Part shown: positions 33,549-42,494 of the stretch, in pieces
Layout: each line of letters begins with the position of its first letter
Numbering within the stretch: the first letter of the stretch is position 1
Assembly: GCA_002841545.1 (NCBI GenBank)
Contig: PGZZ01000008.1
Location: 57,404-121,403, forward strand
Direction: 5' to 3'
Origin: Firmicutes bacterium HGW-Firmicutes-16
Lineage (GTDB): Bacteria > Bacillota > Clostridia > Oscillospirales > Oscillospiraceae
Length of the DNA stretch: 64,000 nucleotides
Made by a program: the position numbers and the translations under genes
The notes under the pieces: generated by a model
Seen by the model: only the letters and a program-made list of their open reading frames with translations
Databases searched by the model: none
What the model was told of the DNA's origin: nothing

Positions 33549-34439
33549 TCAGCCAACCATCATATCGATATCTTCAACCGTCAGGCCTTCATGGAGAGCA
33601 AGGTTAATTGCATATGCAACAACACGGCTTGCACAGACTACTTCGCTGTCGATATTTCTGGGCGTGACAATCATATCATTGGTGCTCGCAGCTTTCTCAG
33701 AAACTTTTCCATCTCCCATATCAACCAGCAAGCTCCGAATATCAACGACCGTTGGAATCCCAATTGCAATTACGGGAACTCCCAGCACATCCTTGTTTAT
33801 TGCGCTTCGCGAATTTCCAACGCCAGAACCCGGTGTGATTCCTGTGTCAGTTATTTGAACAGTCCGACATAGGCGATCGAGATTTCTCGCCGCCAGCGCG
33901 TCGATTGCGATAACTCTTTCCGGCTTCAAGTTGTCGCATACCCATTTAATGTAATCCGCGCTTTCAATTCCGCTCGTGCCTAGGACACCGGGACTAATAG
34001 CCGCGACAGGACTTAAAAATTCAAAATCTTTTGGCGCGTGTTCCTTCAAATGCCTCGTAACCAAAACCGACTCAGTACATAGTGGGCCAATAACGTCCGG
34101 AGTAATGTCTCTGTTACCGAGTCCAACAACGAGTGTACAGCCCTCGCCTTTTGTCTCGCCCAACAGGTTCTTAATTAAAGCTGAAACTGCGCCAACCGTA
34201 TCGGTGAAAGTTTCGCTCTCCCTCCTGAGAACTGATGCGATTTCCGCCGTGTAATACGTTCCTATGGGTTTACCGATTGCATTCTGACCAGCCTCGTTGA
34301 ACACTTCCAGTTTCTGGTATTTCACTTCGTGATCTTGGCCTTCTTCAAATCTCGTTCCTTCTACGTCATCCGCTTTCCCGCTCATCGCAAGTTCTCTGGA
34401 CTCAGCGGCAAGGTCGGTTCTCTGTACAAATCTTTCCAT
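33549..34439 (-). CDS. gpr: Spore germination endopeptidase GPR
   Basis: Aspartic-type self-activating protease (family A25) that degrades small acid-soluble spore proteins during germination; diagnostic of endospore formers. Landmarks are FVQRTDLA at the N-terminus, the prosequence cleavage region, VVGLGNRDITPDVIGP, ALAARNLDRLCRTVQ and GSGVGNSR. The ATG at 34439 is chosen with GGGAG upstream; an in-frame TTG at 34454 lies inside the ribosome-binding site. Length 296 is slightly short compared with Bacillus but complete. It is expected to be transcribed in the forespore. Confidence 0.94.
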   Translation of the reverse strand: MERFVQRTDLAAESRELAMSGKADDVEGTRFEEGQDHEVKYQKLEVFNEAGQNAIGKPIGTYYTAEIASVLRRESETFTDTVGAVSALIKNLLGETKGEGCTLVVGLGNRDITPDVIGPLCTESVLVTRHLKEHAPKDFEFLSPVAAISPGVLGTSGIESADYIKWVCDNLKPERVIAIDALAARNLDRLCRTVQITDTGITPGSGVGNSRSAINKDVLGVPVIAIGIPTVVDIRSLLVDMGDGKVSEKAASTNDMIVTPRNIDSEVVCASRVVAYAINLALHEGLTVEDIDMMVG

Positions 34440-34537
34440 ACTTATGTCTCCCAATCAACTATAATTTGTGGTTATTTTTTGTATCAAGCCTCAAGTTATA
34501 CAAGTAAAATCGAAATTTAAAAAAATGAAAATATTAC

Positions 34538-34566
34538 TTGCAAAACACCACTATTGGTGGTAGAAT
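34538..34566 (+). promoter_or_regulatory. Sigma-A promoter of rpsT
   Basis: TTGCAA (34538-34543), 17 bp, TAGAAT (34561-34566). The spacer contains the palindrome CACCA-CTAT-TGGTG. Confidence 0.65.
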
Positions 34567-34620
34567 TAATATCCGCGGAACCTCAGGTGACGCAACTATT
34601 ATAGGAGGAGGTGGCAACTA

Positions 34621-34884
34621 GTGCCCAATATCAAATCTGCGGCTAAAAGAGACGCCCTTGCCAAAGCTCAGAACGCGAAGAACAGGGCGGCAAAGACTGT
34701 GCTTAAGACAAATCTTAAGAAGTTTGAAGCGGCAATTGCTGAGGGCGATCGTGAAACAGCCGTCAGCGCCTATAAGGTCGCTGTCAAAACTGTCGATCAC
34801 GCCGCAACAAAGCATCTTATTCACAAGAACAACGCTGCTAACAAGAAGTCTCAGCTCACAGTCAAGCTGAACGAAATGCAGTAA
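34621..34884 (+). CDS. rpsT: Small ribosomal subunit protein bS20
   Basis: Basic three-helix ribosomal protein of 87 residues, binding 16S rRNA early in 30S assembly. The N-terminal PNIKSAAKRD motif and the internal AATKHLIHKNNAANKKSQL segment are characteristic. It starts with GTG at 34621 after AGGAGG; a non-ATG start for rpsT is common and linked to autoregulation. It is monocistronic, with a long hairpin 43 bases downstream. In many Firmicutes gpr and rpsT are neighbours, as here. Confidence 0.97.
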   Translation: MPNIKSAAKRDALAKAQNAKNRAAKTVLKTNLKKFEAAIAEGDRETAVSAYKVAVKTVDHAATKHLIHKNNAANKKSQLTVKLNEMQ

Positions 34885-34927
34885 TTTTGCTAAATCGTCA
34901 CTTTATCTCATATTAAAGTACATGTTT

Positions 34928-34981
34928 GTTTGCAGTAAAGTCCGAGAGAAAGGCTAATTTCTCTCGGACTTTACTGCAAAC
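34928..34981. terminator. 24-bp perfect hairpin after rpsT
   Basis: A perfect inverted repeat 34928-34951 / 34958-34981 with a six-base loop. No U-tract follows on either strand, so it may act by structure alone or as an mRNA end protector. The remaining 240 bases to pilB hold no gene that I can see, although a TTGACA (35133) and a TATAAT (35063) are present unpaired. Confidence 0.65.
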
Positions 34982-35223
34982 AAAAAATTAATTATGTAAA
35001 TCGACGCGAAATTATGTTATTTGGGCTCATATCAAAGATATTCAGGTTGATTCTTCAGATATTATAATGTATAATTTAATATTAGCAAAGGAATTTGCTT
35101 AATTACACTCCGTAAGAGTTTCCAATTTACCGTTGACACTACCGGTTTTACGTCTGTGCGGATACCACTCCCAACGCCGTTTGTTCGCTGTCCATAAATT
35201 TCAGATGATGCGGAGAAATTAAA

Positions 35224-36927
35224 ATGGTTCCGAAAAACAAGAAATACAGGCTCGGCGACATTTTGATGCAGCAGGGCTATATATCCGATACCCAGCTGAA
35301 ATCCGCGCTGGACGCCCAAAAAAAGACCAAACAGCGTTTAGGAGATTATCTTATAGACTCGGGTATCGTTTCCGACAAAGATATTGCACAAGCGCTGCAC
35401 ATCCAGCTCGGGATAAAAATCGTCGAGCTTCGAGGAATCGATATACCCGAGGATGTCATTACTCTTGTCGGCGGCAGCGTGCTAAGACGGCATAATGTAC
35501 TGCCGATAGCCTTTGTGACCGGCTCTCGAAACACGCTTATACTCGTCATGTCCGACCCTCTCGATATGGTCGCTCAGGACGATATTTCGATAATTACAAA
35601 TTGCTTCATTGAGCCACGCATATCCACCGCTCGTGAAATAAACGCAGTGCTCGACAGATACTTCGGCTCTGACGAGACCCTTTCCGCAGCTGAAAAATTC
35701 TCAAAAGACAAGGCGGTCAAGGATCACGATCTTGCGGCGGCCGCCGCTGAAGAAGCACTTGACCTCAGCTCTGCGCCAATCGTCCAGATTGTTAGATCGA
35801 TAATCGAGCAGGCAGTGCGCTCCCGCGCTTCCGATATCCATATCGAAGCCCTTGAAAAGCAGCTCCGCATCCGTTACAGGATAGACGGAGTGCTGATCGA
35901 AAAAATGGTTTATGACATTACACTACTTCCCGCGCTCTCAGCGAGAATCAAAATACTCGGCGGAATGGACATCTCCGAAAAGCGCAAGCCGCAGGACGGC
36001 CGCATTACGGTGACCGTCGACCGCTCCGAATACGACATACGCGTCTCGGTCCTGCCATCCTATTTCGGCGAAAAAATCGTCATGCGTCTGGCGGACAAGA
36101 CCGCGCTCACAAAATCCAAATCTGAACTTGGTATGCGTGAGAGCGAGCTAAAGCGCTTTGACCGTATCCTTTCCAGTCCCAATGGTATCCTGCTCGTTAC
36201 GGGACCAACAGGAAGCGGAAAGTCAACAACACTATATACCGCGCTGTCCGAGTTGAACACCGAGTCCGTCAACATCATCACGGTCGAGGATCCGGTCGAG
36301 GCCAGCGTCACAGGCATAAATCAGGTTCAGGTCAATCCAAAGGCAGATTTGACCTTTGCAACGGCTCTTCGCTCAATCCTTCGTCAGGACCCCGACATCA
36401 TTATGATTGGCGAAATTCGCGACTATGAGACTGCTTCGATTGCGGTACAAGCCTCCATTACAGGACATTTCGTTGTATCAACCCTGCATACAAACAGCGC
36501 TGCCGCAACGGTCACCCGCCTCATGGATATGGGCATTGAAAGCTATCTTCTGGCGGATTCACTTGTTGGTGTTATCGCTCAGCGTCTTGTGCGCAGGCTT
36601 TGCCCCCACTGTAAAAAGGCGAGGCTCACAAGTCCGGAGGAAAACCTCATGCTGAGCAAGGATTTCAACGACCATATAACGATATACGAGCCGGTCGGCT
36701 GCCCGATGTGTGCCGAGACGGGATACTTCGGGCGCATAGGCGTATATGAAATCATGGAAATCTCGCAGAACCTCAAGCGGATAATCGCTACCAAGGGCTC
36801 CACCGCAAATATTCAAAATACCGCTGTCACCGAAGGCATGAAAACGCTTCATTCAAGCGCAGCAGAATACGTTCTGGATGGAACAACGTCAATTGCCGAA
36901 ATGATGCGGGTTTCTTTTGAAGAATAG
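35224..36927 (+). CDS. pilB: Type IV pilus assembly ATPase PilB (GspE family)
   Basis: Cytoplasmic hexameric ATPase powering pilus extension, 567 residues. The N-terminal MshEN domain carries two tandem motifs resembling the c-di-GMP-binding consensus (RLGDILMQQGYISDTQL and RLGDYLIDSGIVSDKDI). The ATPase core has Walker A GPTGSGKSTT (about 328-337), the Asp box and His box regions (VEDPVEASVTGINQVQVN), and Walker B DPDIIMIGEIRD. A C-terminal tetracysteine zinc site is present (CPHC ... CPMC). First gene of the pilus cluster. A polymerisation role is likely because a separate PilT retraction ATPase follows 54 bases later. Confidence 0.95.
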   Translation: MVPKNKKYRLGDILMQQGYISDTQLKSALDAQKKTKQRLGDYLIDSGIVSDKDIAQALHIQLGIKIVELRGIDIPEDVITLVGGSVLRRHNVLPIAFVTGSRNTLILVMSDPLDMVAQDDISIITNCFIEPRISTAREINAVLDRYFGSDETLSAAEKFSKDKAVKDHDLAAAAAEEALDLSSAPIVQIVRSIIEQAVRSRASDIHIEALEKQLRIRYRIDGVLIEKMVYDITLLPALSARIKILGGMDISEKRKPQDGRITVTVDRSEYDIRVSVLPSYFGEKIVMRLADKTALTKSKSELGMRESELKRFDRILSSPNGILLVTGPTGSGKSTTLYTALSELNTESVNIITVEDPVEASVTGINQVQVNPKADLTFATALRSILRQDPDIIMIGEIRDYETASIAVQASITGHFVVSTLHTNSAAATVTRLMDMGIESYLLADSLVGVIAQRLVRRLCPHCKKARLTSPEENLMLSKDFNDHITIYEPVGCPMCAETGYFGRIGVYEIMEISQNLKRIIATKGSTANIQNTAVTEGMKTLHSSAAEYVLDGTTSIAEMMRVSFEE

Positions 36928-36981
36928 CTGTCGAAATACCTCGGTTTATTTGTTAATTAACATCTTCAACAGGAGAAAGCT

Positions 36982-38040
36982 ATGCTGACTTTTCAGGAAC
37001 TCATCGGTAAAGCAATTGAAAACGGTGCTTCCGACCTTCACCTGAGCGTCGGCGTTCCTTCTTGCATGAGGATAAACGGTGCCATTGTCCGGATGGAGGA
37101 CACTGAGTCCCTGATGCCCAAGGATGTAGAAGATATCGCATTAAGCATAATGGACGAAAGGCATCGCGCGGTTCTTGAGGAAGCGGGCGAGGTCGATTTC
37201 GCATATTCAATCCCTTCTCTCGGCAGGTTCCGTGTTAACGTCTTCCGCCAGAGAGGCAGCTTTTCAATGGTGGCGAGAATCCTGAACCTCAGGATTCCAA
37301 CACCTGAAGAACTGGGCATACCGGGGGCGGTCGTAGAAATAACCGAAAAGCGCCGCGGGCTTGTTCTCGTAACCGGCGCAACCGGAAGCGGTAAATCAAC
37401 AACTCTGGCTTCACTGATTAATCTTATCAACCAGAGACGCAGCGACCATATCATCACACTTGAAGATCCCATTGAATATCTTCACAAGCACAACCAATCC
37501 ATTGTCAATCAACGTGAGATGGGAGCGGATTCAGTCAGCTATTCCGCAGCCCTTCGCGCCGCGCTCCGTCAGGATCCGGACGTTATCCTTGTCGGAGAAA
37601 TGCGCGACCTTGAGACTATTGCAACTGCGGTAACTGCGGCGGAAACAGGGCATCTCGTGTTTTCAACCCTCCATACGAACGGAGCGGCAAATACGATTGA
37701 CCGCATAATCGATGTTTTCCCACCACATCAGCAACAGCAGATCAGAACTCAGCTTGCGGACGTTTTGCAATGTGTAGTTTCCCAGCAGCTCCTTCCCAGA
37801 AAAGACGGCAGGGGACGTGTCGCGGCTTTTGAAGTCATGCTGGCAAACAACGCAATCCGAAACCACATCCGCGAGGCAAAGACCTATCAGATACCCACTG
37901 TCATGCAGACGAGCGGAAAACTTGGCATGAAAACAATGGACGACGCATTATTCGAGCTCTATATGAACGGCGCAATCAGCGAGGAAATCGCGCTGATTTT
38001 CGCGCAGGACAGGTCGATTCTCGCAAAGCGGTTCGCCTAA
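36982..38040 (+). CDS. pilT: Type IV pilus retraction ATPase PilT
   Basis: Hexameric ATPase for pilus depolymerisation and twitching, 352 residues. The N-terminal ASDLHLSVG motif is typical of PilT, followed by Walker A TGATGSGKSTT (about 130-141), VTLEDPIEYLH-like ITLEDPIEYLH, Walker B DPDVILVGEMRD and the PilT-specific LFSTLHTNGAA and late AIRNHIRE(AKTYQ) retraction motif. The ATG at 36982 has AGGAG upstream. Its presence implies dynamic, retractable pili. Confidence 0.95.
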   Translation: MLTFQELIGKAIENGASDLHLSVGVPSCMRINGAIVRMEDTESLMPKDVEDIALSIMDERHRAVLEEAGEVDFAYSIPSLGRFRVNVFRQRGSFSMVARILNLRIPTPEELGIPGAVVEITEKRRGLVLVTGATGSGKSTTLASLINLINQRRSDHIITLEDPIEYLHKHNQSIVNQREMGADSVSYSAALRAALRQDPDVILVGEMRDLETIATAVTAAETGHLVFSTLHTNGAANTIDRIIDVFPPHQQQQIRTQLADVLQCVVSQQLLPRKDGRGRVAAFEVMLANNAIRNHIREAKTYQIPTVMQTSGKLGMKTMDDALFELYMNGAISEEIALIFAQDRSILAKRFA

Positions 38041-38079
38041 AGCGCCCCGACACTTATCCCATTTCAGGAGAGTGATATT

Positions 38080-39297
38080 TTGGCCGTATTTTCTTATCTC
38101 GTCATAGACAAAAGAGGCAAAGAGATAAAAGGCACTTTGGACGCCGCAGGGCGTGAAGAAGCGCTCTCATCTCTTAGACAACGGGGCGACCTCGTAATAT
38201 CCGTGAACGAGGTCGGCATACTCAGCAGAGATATTAAGCTCTCAATTTTTACAAAGAAGCCAACGGCGCGCGACCTTTCGGTGTTCTGCCGCCAGTTTGT
38301 CAGCATCATTGACGCAGGCGTGCCGCTTGCCTCAGCTCTTGAGATGCTCGGCGAGCAGACAGAGAACAAACTGCTAGCGAAGGCTATTAATGAGTGCAAA
38401 AGAACGATTGAGCGAGGCGAAACCCTTTCCCACGCTATGGATCAGTGTCCGGATGTCTTTCCTAAAATGTTTGTTACAATGGTCGAAGCGGGCGAAGCCG
38501 CCGGAACTCTGGACGTCTCCTTTACCAGGATGGCGGTGCAGTTCGAAAAAGAAGCAAAGCTCAAGGAAACCATCAAAAAAGCTACTGTTTATCCAACAAT
38601 CATAAGCATTGTGGCTCTTTTGGCAATCATTGTTCTACTAACCTTCGTTGTTCCGACCTTTGAGGACATGCTCAATCAGCTCGGGGTGAAGCTGCCCACG
38701 ATAACCTCTGTGGTTCTCGCAATCTCAGGTTTTTTACAGCATTATTGGTATCTTGTCTTGGGCGGCGTGTTAATATTTGTATTTATACTACGCGAATATA
38801 AAGAATCAAGTTCAGGACGGTACTTATTCGGCAAACTCGAGCTCCGTCTTCCGCTTTTTGGCGATCTTGCGAAAAAGACAGCTTCGGCGAGGATGGCAAG
38901 AACTCTTGAAAACCTTCTCGGTTCCGGTCTTCCGCTTGTCGACTCGCTCAGTATAGTGTCGAACACGATGACGAATATCTATTATAAAGGCTCGCTTCTA
39001 GCAGCGCGTGAAGCCGTAACGCTAGGCTCGCCTCTCGCGGCACAGTTCGCAAGGGATAATCTCTTCCCCCCGCTTGTCCGCCATATGATCAGCATCGGAG
39101 AGGAAACGGGCTCCATTGAACACATGCTCACAAAGCTCGCTGATTATTATGAGGAGGAGGTTGAGGGTGCAACGGAAAGGCTCATGGCCGCCATCGAGCC
39201 CGCCATCATCGTGGTGCTTGCCGTTGTTGTCGGTACGATTATTATTTCTATAATGCTGCCTATGGCATCAATGTACAATGGTATCAGCGGTATGTAA
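38080..39297 (+). CDS. pilC: Type IV pilus inner-membrane platform protein PilC (GspF family)
   Basis: Polytopic platform protein of 405 residues with two GspF repeats, each with a cytoplasmic helical bundle (FCRQFVSIIDAGVPLASALEML and the later ARTLENLLGSGLPLVDSL). Hydrophobic segments lie near 165-190, 215-235 and 370-395. It starts at TTG 38080, after CAGGAGAG at 38066-38073; no ATG or GTG is in frame nearby. It couples the PilB and PilT motors to pilin addition or removal. Confidence 0.94.
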   Translation: MAVFSYLVIDKRGKEIKGTLDAAGREEALSSLRQRGDLVISVNEVGILSRDIKLSIFTKKPTARDLSVFCRQFVSIIDAGVPLASALEMLGEQTENKLLAKAINECKRTIERGETLSHAMDQCPDVFPKMFVTMVEAGEAAGTLDVSFTRMAVQFEKEAKLKETIKKATVYPTIISIVALLAIIVLLTFVVPTFEDMLNQLGVKLPTITSVVLAISGFLQHYWYLVLGGVLIFVFILREYKESSSGRYLFGKLELRLPLFGDLAKKTASARMARTLENLLGSGLPLVDSLSIVSNTMTNIYYKGSLLAAREAVTLGSPLAAQFARDNLFPPLVRHMISIGEETGSIEHMLTKLADYYEEEVEGATERLMAAIEPAIIVVLAVVVGTIIISIMLPMASMYNGISGM

Positions 39298-39385
39298 CAA
39301 GTAAAGAACGTCTTTGCGGAATTAAACCGCAACGGCGTCTTAAATAAAATTAATGGGAAGTAAAAGAAAAGGAGAATTAATCACT

Positions 39386-39817
39386 ATGATCCAGAAACTC
39401 AAAAAAAGCAACGCTGGCTTCACCCTCGTAGAGCTGCTAGTCGTCATCGCAATCCTCGGCGTCCTCTCGGCAATCCTCGTTCCTCAGTATCTCCATTATG
39501 TTGATCAGTCTCGTCAAGGTGCTGATAGAGCGACTTTAGGCGAAGTCTTACACGCAATTGAAGTAGCAGGCGCTCAGACCGGTCTTACAGGTACAGTTAC
39601 TGTTGATTGGGATGATGCAAATGATGTGATAACAATTGCTAACGGCTCTGCCGGAGAAGATGTCGTTGATGCCGTTGAAGCTATTGTTCCCGCCGCAACC
39701 CTCCAGTCAGTAACGGCCCAAACTCTCATCGCTGCCGGTCAAACTGTTACCATTTCAAATACTGGTGCAGCATGGACTACAGCAGGTACGGAGGCAGCGA
39801 TTGCTGCTCTTGGCTAA
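39386..39817 (+). CDS. pilA: Type IV major pilin-like prepilin (PilA)
   Basis: Class III prepilin, 143 residues. The positively charged leader MIQKLKKSNAG is cut after Gly by PilD to leave mature FTLVELLVVIAILGVLSAILVP, with Phe+1 and the conserved Glu+5. The remainder is a short acidic, Ala/Thr/Val-rich globular domain without the usual C-terminal disulfide cysteines. The ATG at 39386 follows AAAGGAG; the longer frame from 39353 is rejected. It sits between pilC and pilD and is the best candidate for the main fibre subunit. Confidence 0.93.
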   Translation: MIQKLKKSNAGFTLVELLVVIAILGVLSAILVPQYLHYVDQSRQGADRATLGEVLHAIEVAGAQTGLTGTVTVDWDDANDVITIANGSAGEDVVDAVEAIVPAATLQSVTAQTLIAAGQTVTISNTGAAWTTAGTEAAIAALG

Positions 39818-39887
39818 AAGTTAGACGGCATTGCTTGCTAAGCAATTATTCCAGCTTGAACACTAGACTCCGAAAGGACACCGTTGA

Positions 39888-40646
39888 ATGGATACTCTCA
39901 CCGTTCTGATGTACACACTTGTATTTCTGTTCGGCATCGCGGTCGGCAGCTTTCTAAACGTCTGCATACTGCGTATTCCAGAGCATGAGAGCATTATAAC
40001 GGGTCCTTCACATTGCACGAGCTGCGGCAAGAGGCTGAAATGGTATGAACTCATACCGCTATTCAGCTTTCTTGCCCTGCGCGGGCAGTGCTCGGAGTGC
40101 AAGACCAAAATATCATTGCAGTACCCTCTTGTCGAGGCACTGAACGGCTTGCTCTGGTTGCTTGCGTTTTATGTACTGGGCTTCACGCCCGTCGCCGCTA
40201 TCGCCTGTCTGCTCGTCTCTGCGCTCATCGTTTTATCCTTTATTGACGCGCGTACGCGCGAGATTCCCTCAAGTACAACGATTTTCATTCTTGTACTAGG
40301 CTCTCTGGCAACGCTTCTCGACCTGCCAAACTGGCTTTCGCACCTCATCGGCTTTTTCGCAATGTCCTTGCCGCTGTTCCTAATTTTTGTCGTGACAAAG
40401 GGGAAGGGCATGGGCGGAGGCGATATCAAGCTAATGGCGGGCTGCGGACTCCTTCTCGGCTGGAAGCTCGTTATACTGGGCTTCTTCTTCGGCTGCTTTG
40501 CGGCCACCCTTATACACCTGACGCTTATGGCGTTAAAAAAAGCGGACAGAACTCTATCGTTCGGTCCCTATCTATCCGCAGGAATTTTTGCGGCTCTGCT
40601 CTGGGGAGAACCCCTTATTAACTGGTATCTGAATATGCTTCTATAA
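39888..40646 (+). CDS. pilD: Prepilin peptidase/N-methyltransferase PilD
   Basis: Membrane aspartic protease that cleaves prepilin leaders and methylates the new N-terminus, 252 residues with about seven to eight membrane segments. The N-terminal methyltransferase region has a zinc tetracysteine (CTSCGKRL ... CSECKTKI). The catalytic aspartates are in FIDARTREIP and the GxGD motif GGGDIKLMAG. It lies next to the pilin gene and is needed for all five pilin-like proteins in this cluster. Confidence 0.95.
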   Translation: MDTLTVLMYTLVFLFGIAVGSFLNVCILRIPEHESIITGPSHCTSCGKRLKWYELIPLFSFLALRGQCSECKTKISLQYPLVEALNGLLWLLAFYVLGFTPVAAIACLLVSALIVLSFIDARTREIPSSTTIFILVLGSLATLLDLPNWLSHLIGFFAMSLPLFLIFVVTKGKGMGGGDIKLMAGCGLLLGWKLVILGFFFGCFAATLIHLTLMALKKADRTLSFGPYLSAGIFAALLWGEPLINWYLNMLL

Positions 40647-40651
40647 CTATC

Positions 40652-40720
40652 TGCGCCGCGTTATCGGCGCATTATTGGCATTTTCTGCATTGATTTTGAT
40701 TTTACTGCCCGTTATCGGGC
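40652..40720 (+). other. Two short hairpins between pilD and pilMN
   Basis: TGCGCCG / CGGCGCA (40652-40671) and GCCCG-TTAT-CGGGC followed by TTTT (40707-40724). The second looks like a weak terminator or attenuator within the pilus operon. Confidence 0.45.
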
Positions 40721-40764
40721 TTTTGGATATTTTACCTGAGCTTATCGAGTGAGAGGAGAATTTT

Positions 40765-42477
40765 ATGGCGGCTAAGGTACTTAACATTGAGATATGTGAC
40801 CAGACCATATCTATATGCCGTACCGCACGAAATGGAAAGAGCGTGCGAGTCTTCGACTCTTTTGTTTTCCCCACGCCCGAAGGCTGCGTTTCGGATGGAG
40901 TTATTTTAAACCCCACGCTACTGGCTAACGAGCTGAGGATGCAGCTTGCGTCACACGGAATTACCAGAACGAAGAGCACAATTTTTTCCCTGGCGTCGAG
41001 CAAAATCGCGGCGCGCGAAGTTAAGCTCCCACCGATGAAGAATAAACTAATAGCCGCCGCGATTCGCACGAACTCCACGGATTATTTCCCGATTGACCTC
41101 AAGAGCTACCATATTGCATACTATGTTTTGGACACGGCCTCTTCCGCAAAGCCTTATAGTCGCATCCTCGTAATGGCTGTTCCGGTTTCGATGATAGAGG
41201 GCTATTTCCTGCTTGCCGAAAGATCGGGACTCTCCATTAAAGCCATCGACAGCAGCGGAAACAGCCAGTATCAGGCGCTCAAGCAGATTAACCTTAAGGG
41301 CGTCACGGTGTTTGCAGATGTCGGCAGCGCTTCGAGTGTCGTCAGCTTCATGCGCGACGGCAAGCTCCTGTTGCAGCGCACCTTTGCTTTCGGCGCGGAC
41401 GAGCTGACAGCGCACTATATGAGTCTTAGCGGCAAAACCAAAGAAGATTATCTGGAAGTCCTTCACGAAATGGATATCACTCATTCAGAGTTCGCAGCGG
41501 ATAAGCTACTGTCGCTTGGCGATATACAAAGTGATCTTGAAAGACTCGTGAGCGGTGTCATGCGCTCAATCGATTATTTCAACTCGAGCCAGTGGGATGC
41601 CGCAGTTACGAGAGTTGTTCTCATTGGGCTTAACCGTCACCTTGTAGGTCTGCGCGATCTCATCGCAGAAGCGACAGGGCTTGAGACCCTGTATCTGGAC
41701 GACATTCCCGATTTTGCCCAATTCACAAATACCGCGCCTGATGCACCCGCCTTCGTCAACTGCATCGGCTGCTCAATTGCCCCGCTTGACCTTATCCCGA
41801 AGCAATTTCTTCCCTCCCGCAGGATTACAGTCGATGATGACGATTCCTCGGTTATTCCTGGTGTTATTATGTGCGGAATAATCGTCGTGGGAGCGATTCT
41901 GTTATCCGTATCCTCATGGCTCAGCTATGCCACGACGGTGGATGATTTGAGGGATGTCCAAACGGAGATCAACAGTCTTCAGTCCGCGGTGCAGACTTAC
42001 AATCAGTATATCTCCTATCAGGAGAGTCAAAAGTCGGTCGATTCTCTCAGCTATATAGCTGTTAATCCGAACACGAAGCTCGTCGGTTTTTTTGAAGAGC
42101 TTGAGGACAAAATGCCTTCCAGTATTCTGCTTTTGTCCGCCACCTGCACAAACGATGGCGTTTCACTGAATATAACGGTCGGAAGCTATACTGACGCCGC
42201 CTCCGTTATTTCATCCCTGCGCGAATTCGAGAGTATCGCACAGATTCAAATCAGCGGACTTAACCGCAGTTTAAACGAGGTCGGCATCGAAAGAGTTTCG
42301 TTCTCCGCGAACTGCCTCTACGGGGCAAACCCGTATAAAAATAAGATTAACCCCTACAGTGAATTTATCTATTCCGATGGTACACCAGTTGGTACGACAG
42401 ATACCGCAACAAATACTGCACCGAGCACGACAACGGACGCGGCAGCGAGCTCAGCGTCTGATTTACAGGGTCAGTAG
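40765..42477 (+). CDS. pilM: PilM-PilN fusion, type IV pilus assembly
   Basis: A 570-residue protein joining two normally separate components. Residues 1 to about 345 are an actin-like PilM ATPase domain (starting KVLNIEICDQTISICR, with the FADVGSASS phosphate loop). A short segment resembling the PilN N-terminal PilM-binding motif follows (DLIPKQFLP), then one transmembrane helix (about 365-387), a coiled coil and a ferredoxin-like periplasmic-type domain as in PilN. The Ser/Thr/Ala-rich tail is low complexity. PilO follows 17 bases downstream. I recall a similar fusion in Clostridioides difficile, so it is unusual but not unique. Confidence 0.88.
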   Translation: MAAKVLNIEICDQTISICRTARNGKSVRVFDSFVFPTPEGCVSDGVILNPTLLANELRMQLASHGITRTKSTIFSLASSKIAAREVKLPPMKNKLIAAAIRTNSTDYFPIDLKSYHIAYYVLDTASSAKPYSRILVMAVPVSMIEGYFLLAERSGLSIKAIDSSGNSQYQALKQINLKGVTVFADVGSASSVVSFMRDGKLLLQRTFAFGADELTAHYMSLSGKTKEDYLEVLHEMDITHSEFAADKLLSLGDIQSDLERLVSGVMRSIDYFNSSQWDAAVTRVVLIGLNRHLVGLRDLIAEATGLETLYLDDIPDFAQFTNTAPDAPAFVNCIGCSIAPLDLIPKQFLPSRRITVDDDDSSVIPGVIMCGIIVVGAILLSVSSWLSYATTVDDLRDVQTEINSLQSAVQTYNQYISYQESQKSVDSLSYIAVNPNTKLVGFFEELEDKMPSSILLLSATCTNDGVSLNITVGSYTDAASVISSLREFESIAQIQISGLNRSLNEVGIERVSFSANCLYGANPYKNKINPYSEFIYSDGTPVGTTDTATNTAPSTTTDAAASSASDLQGQ

Positions 42478-42494
42478 TCATAGGAGGTAAAGCT

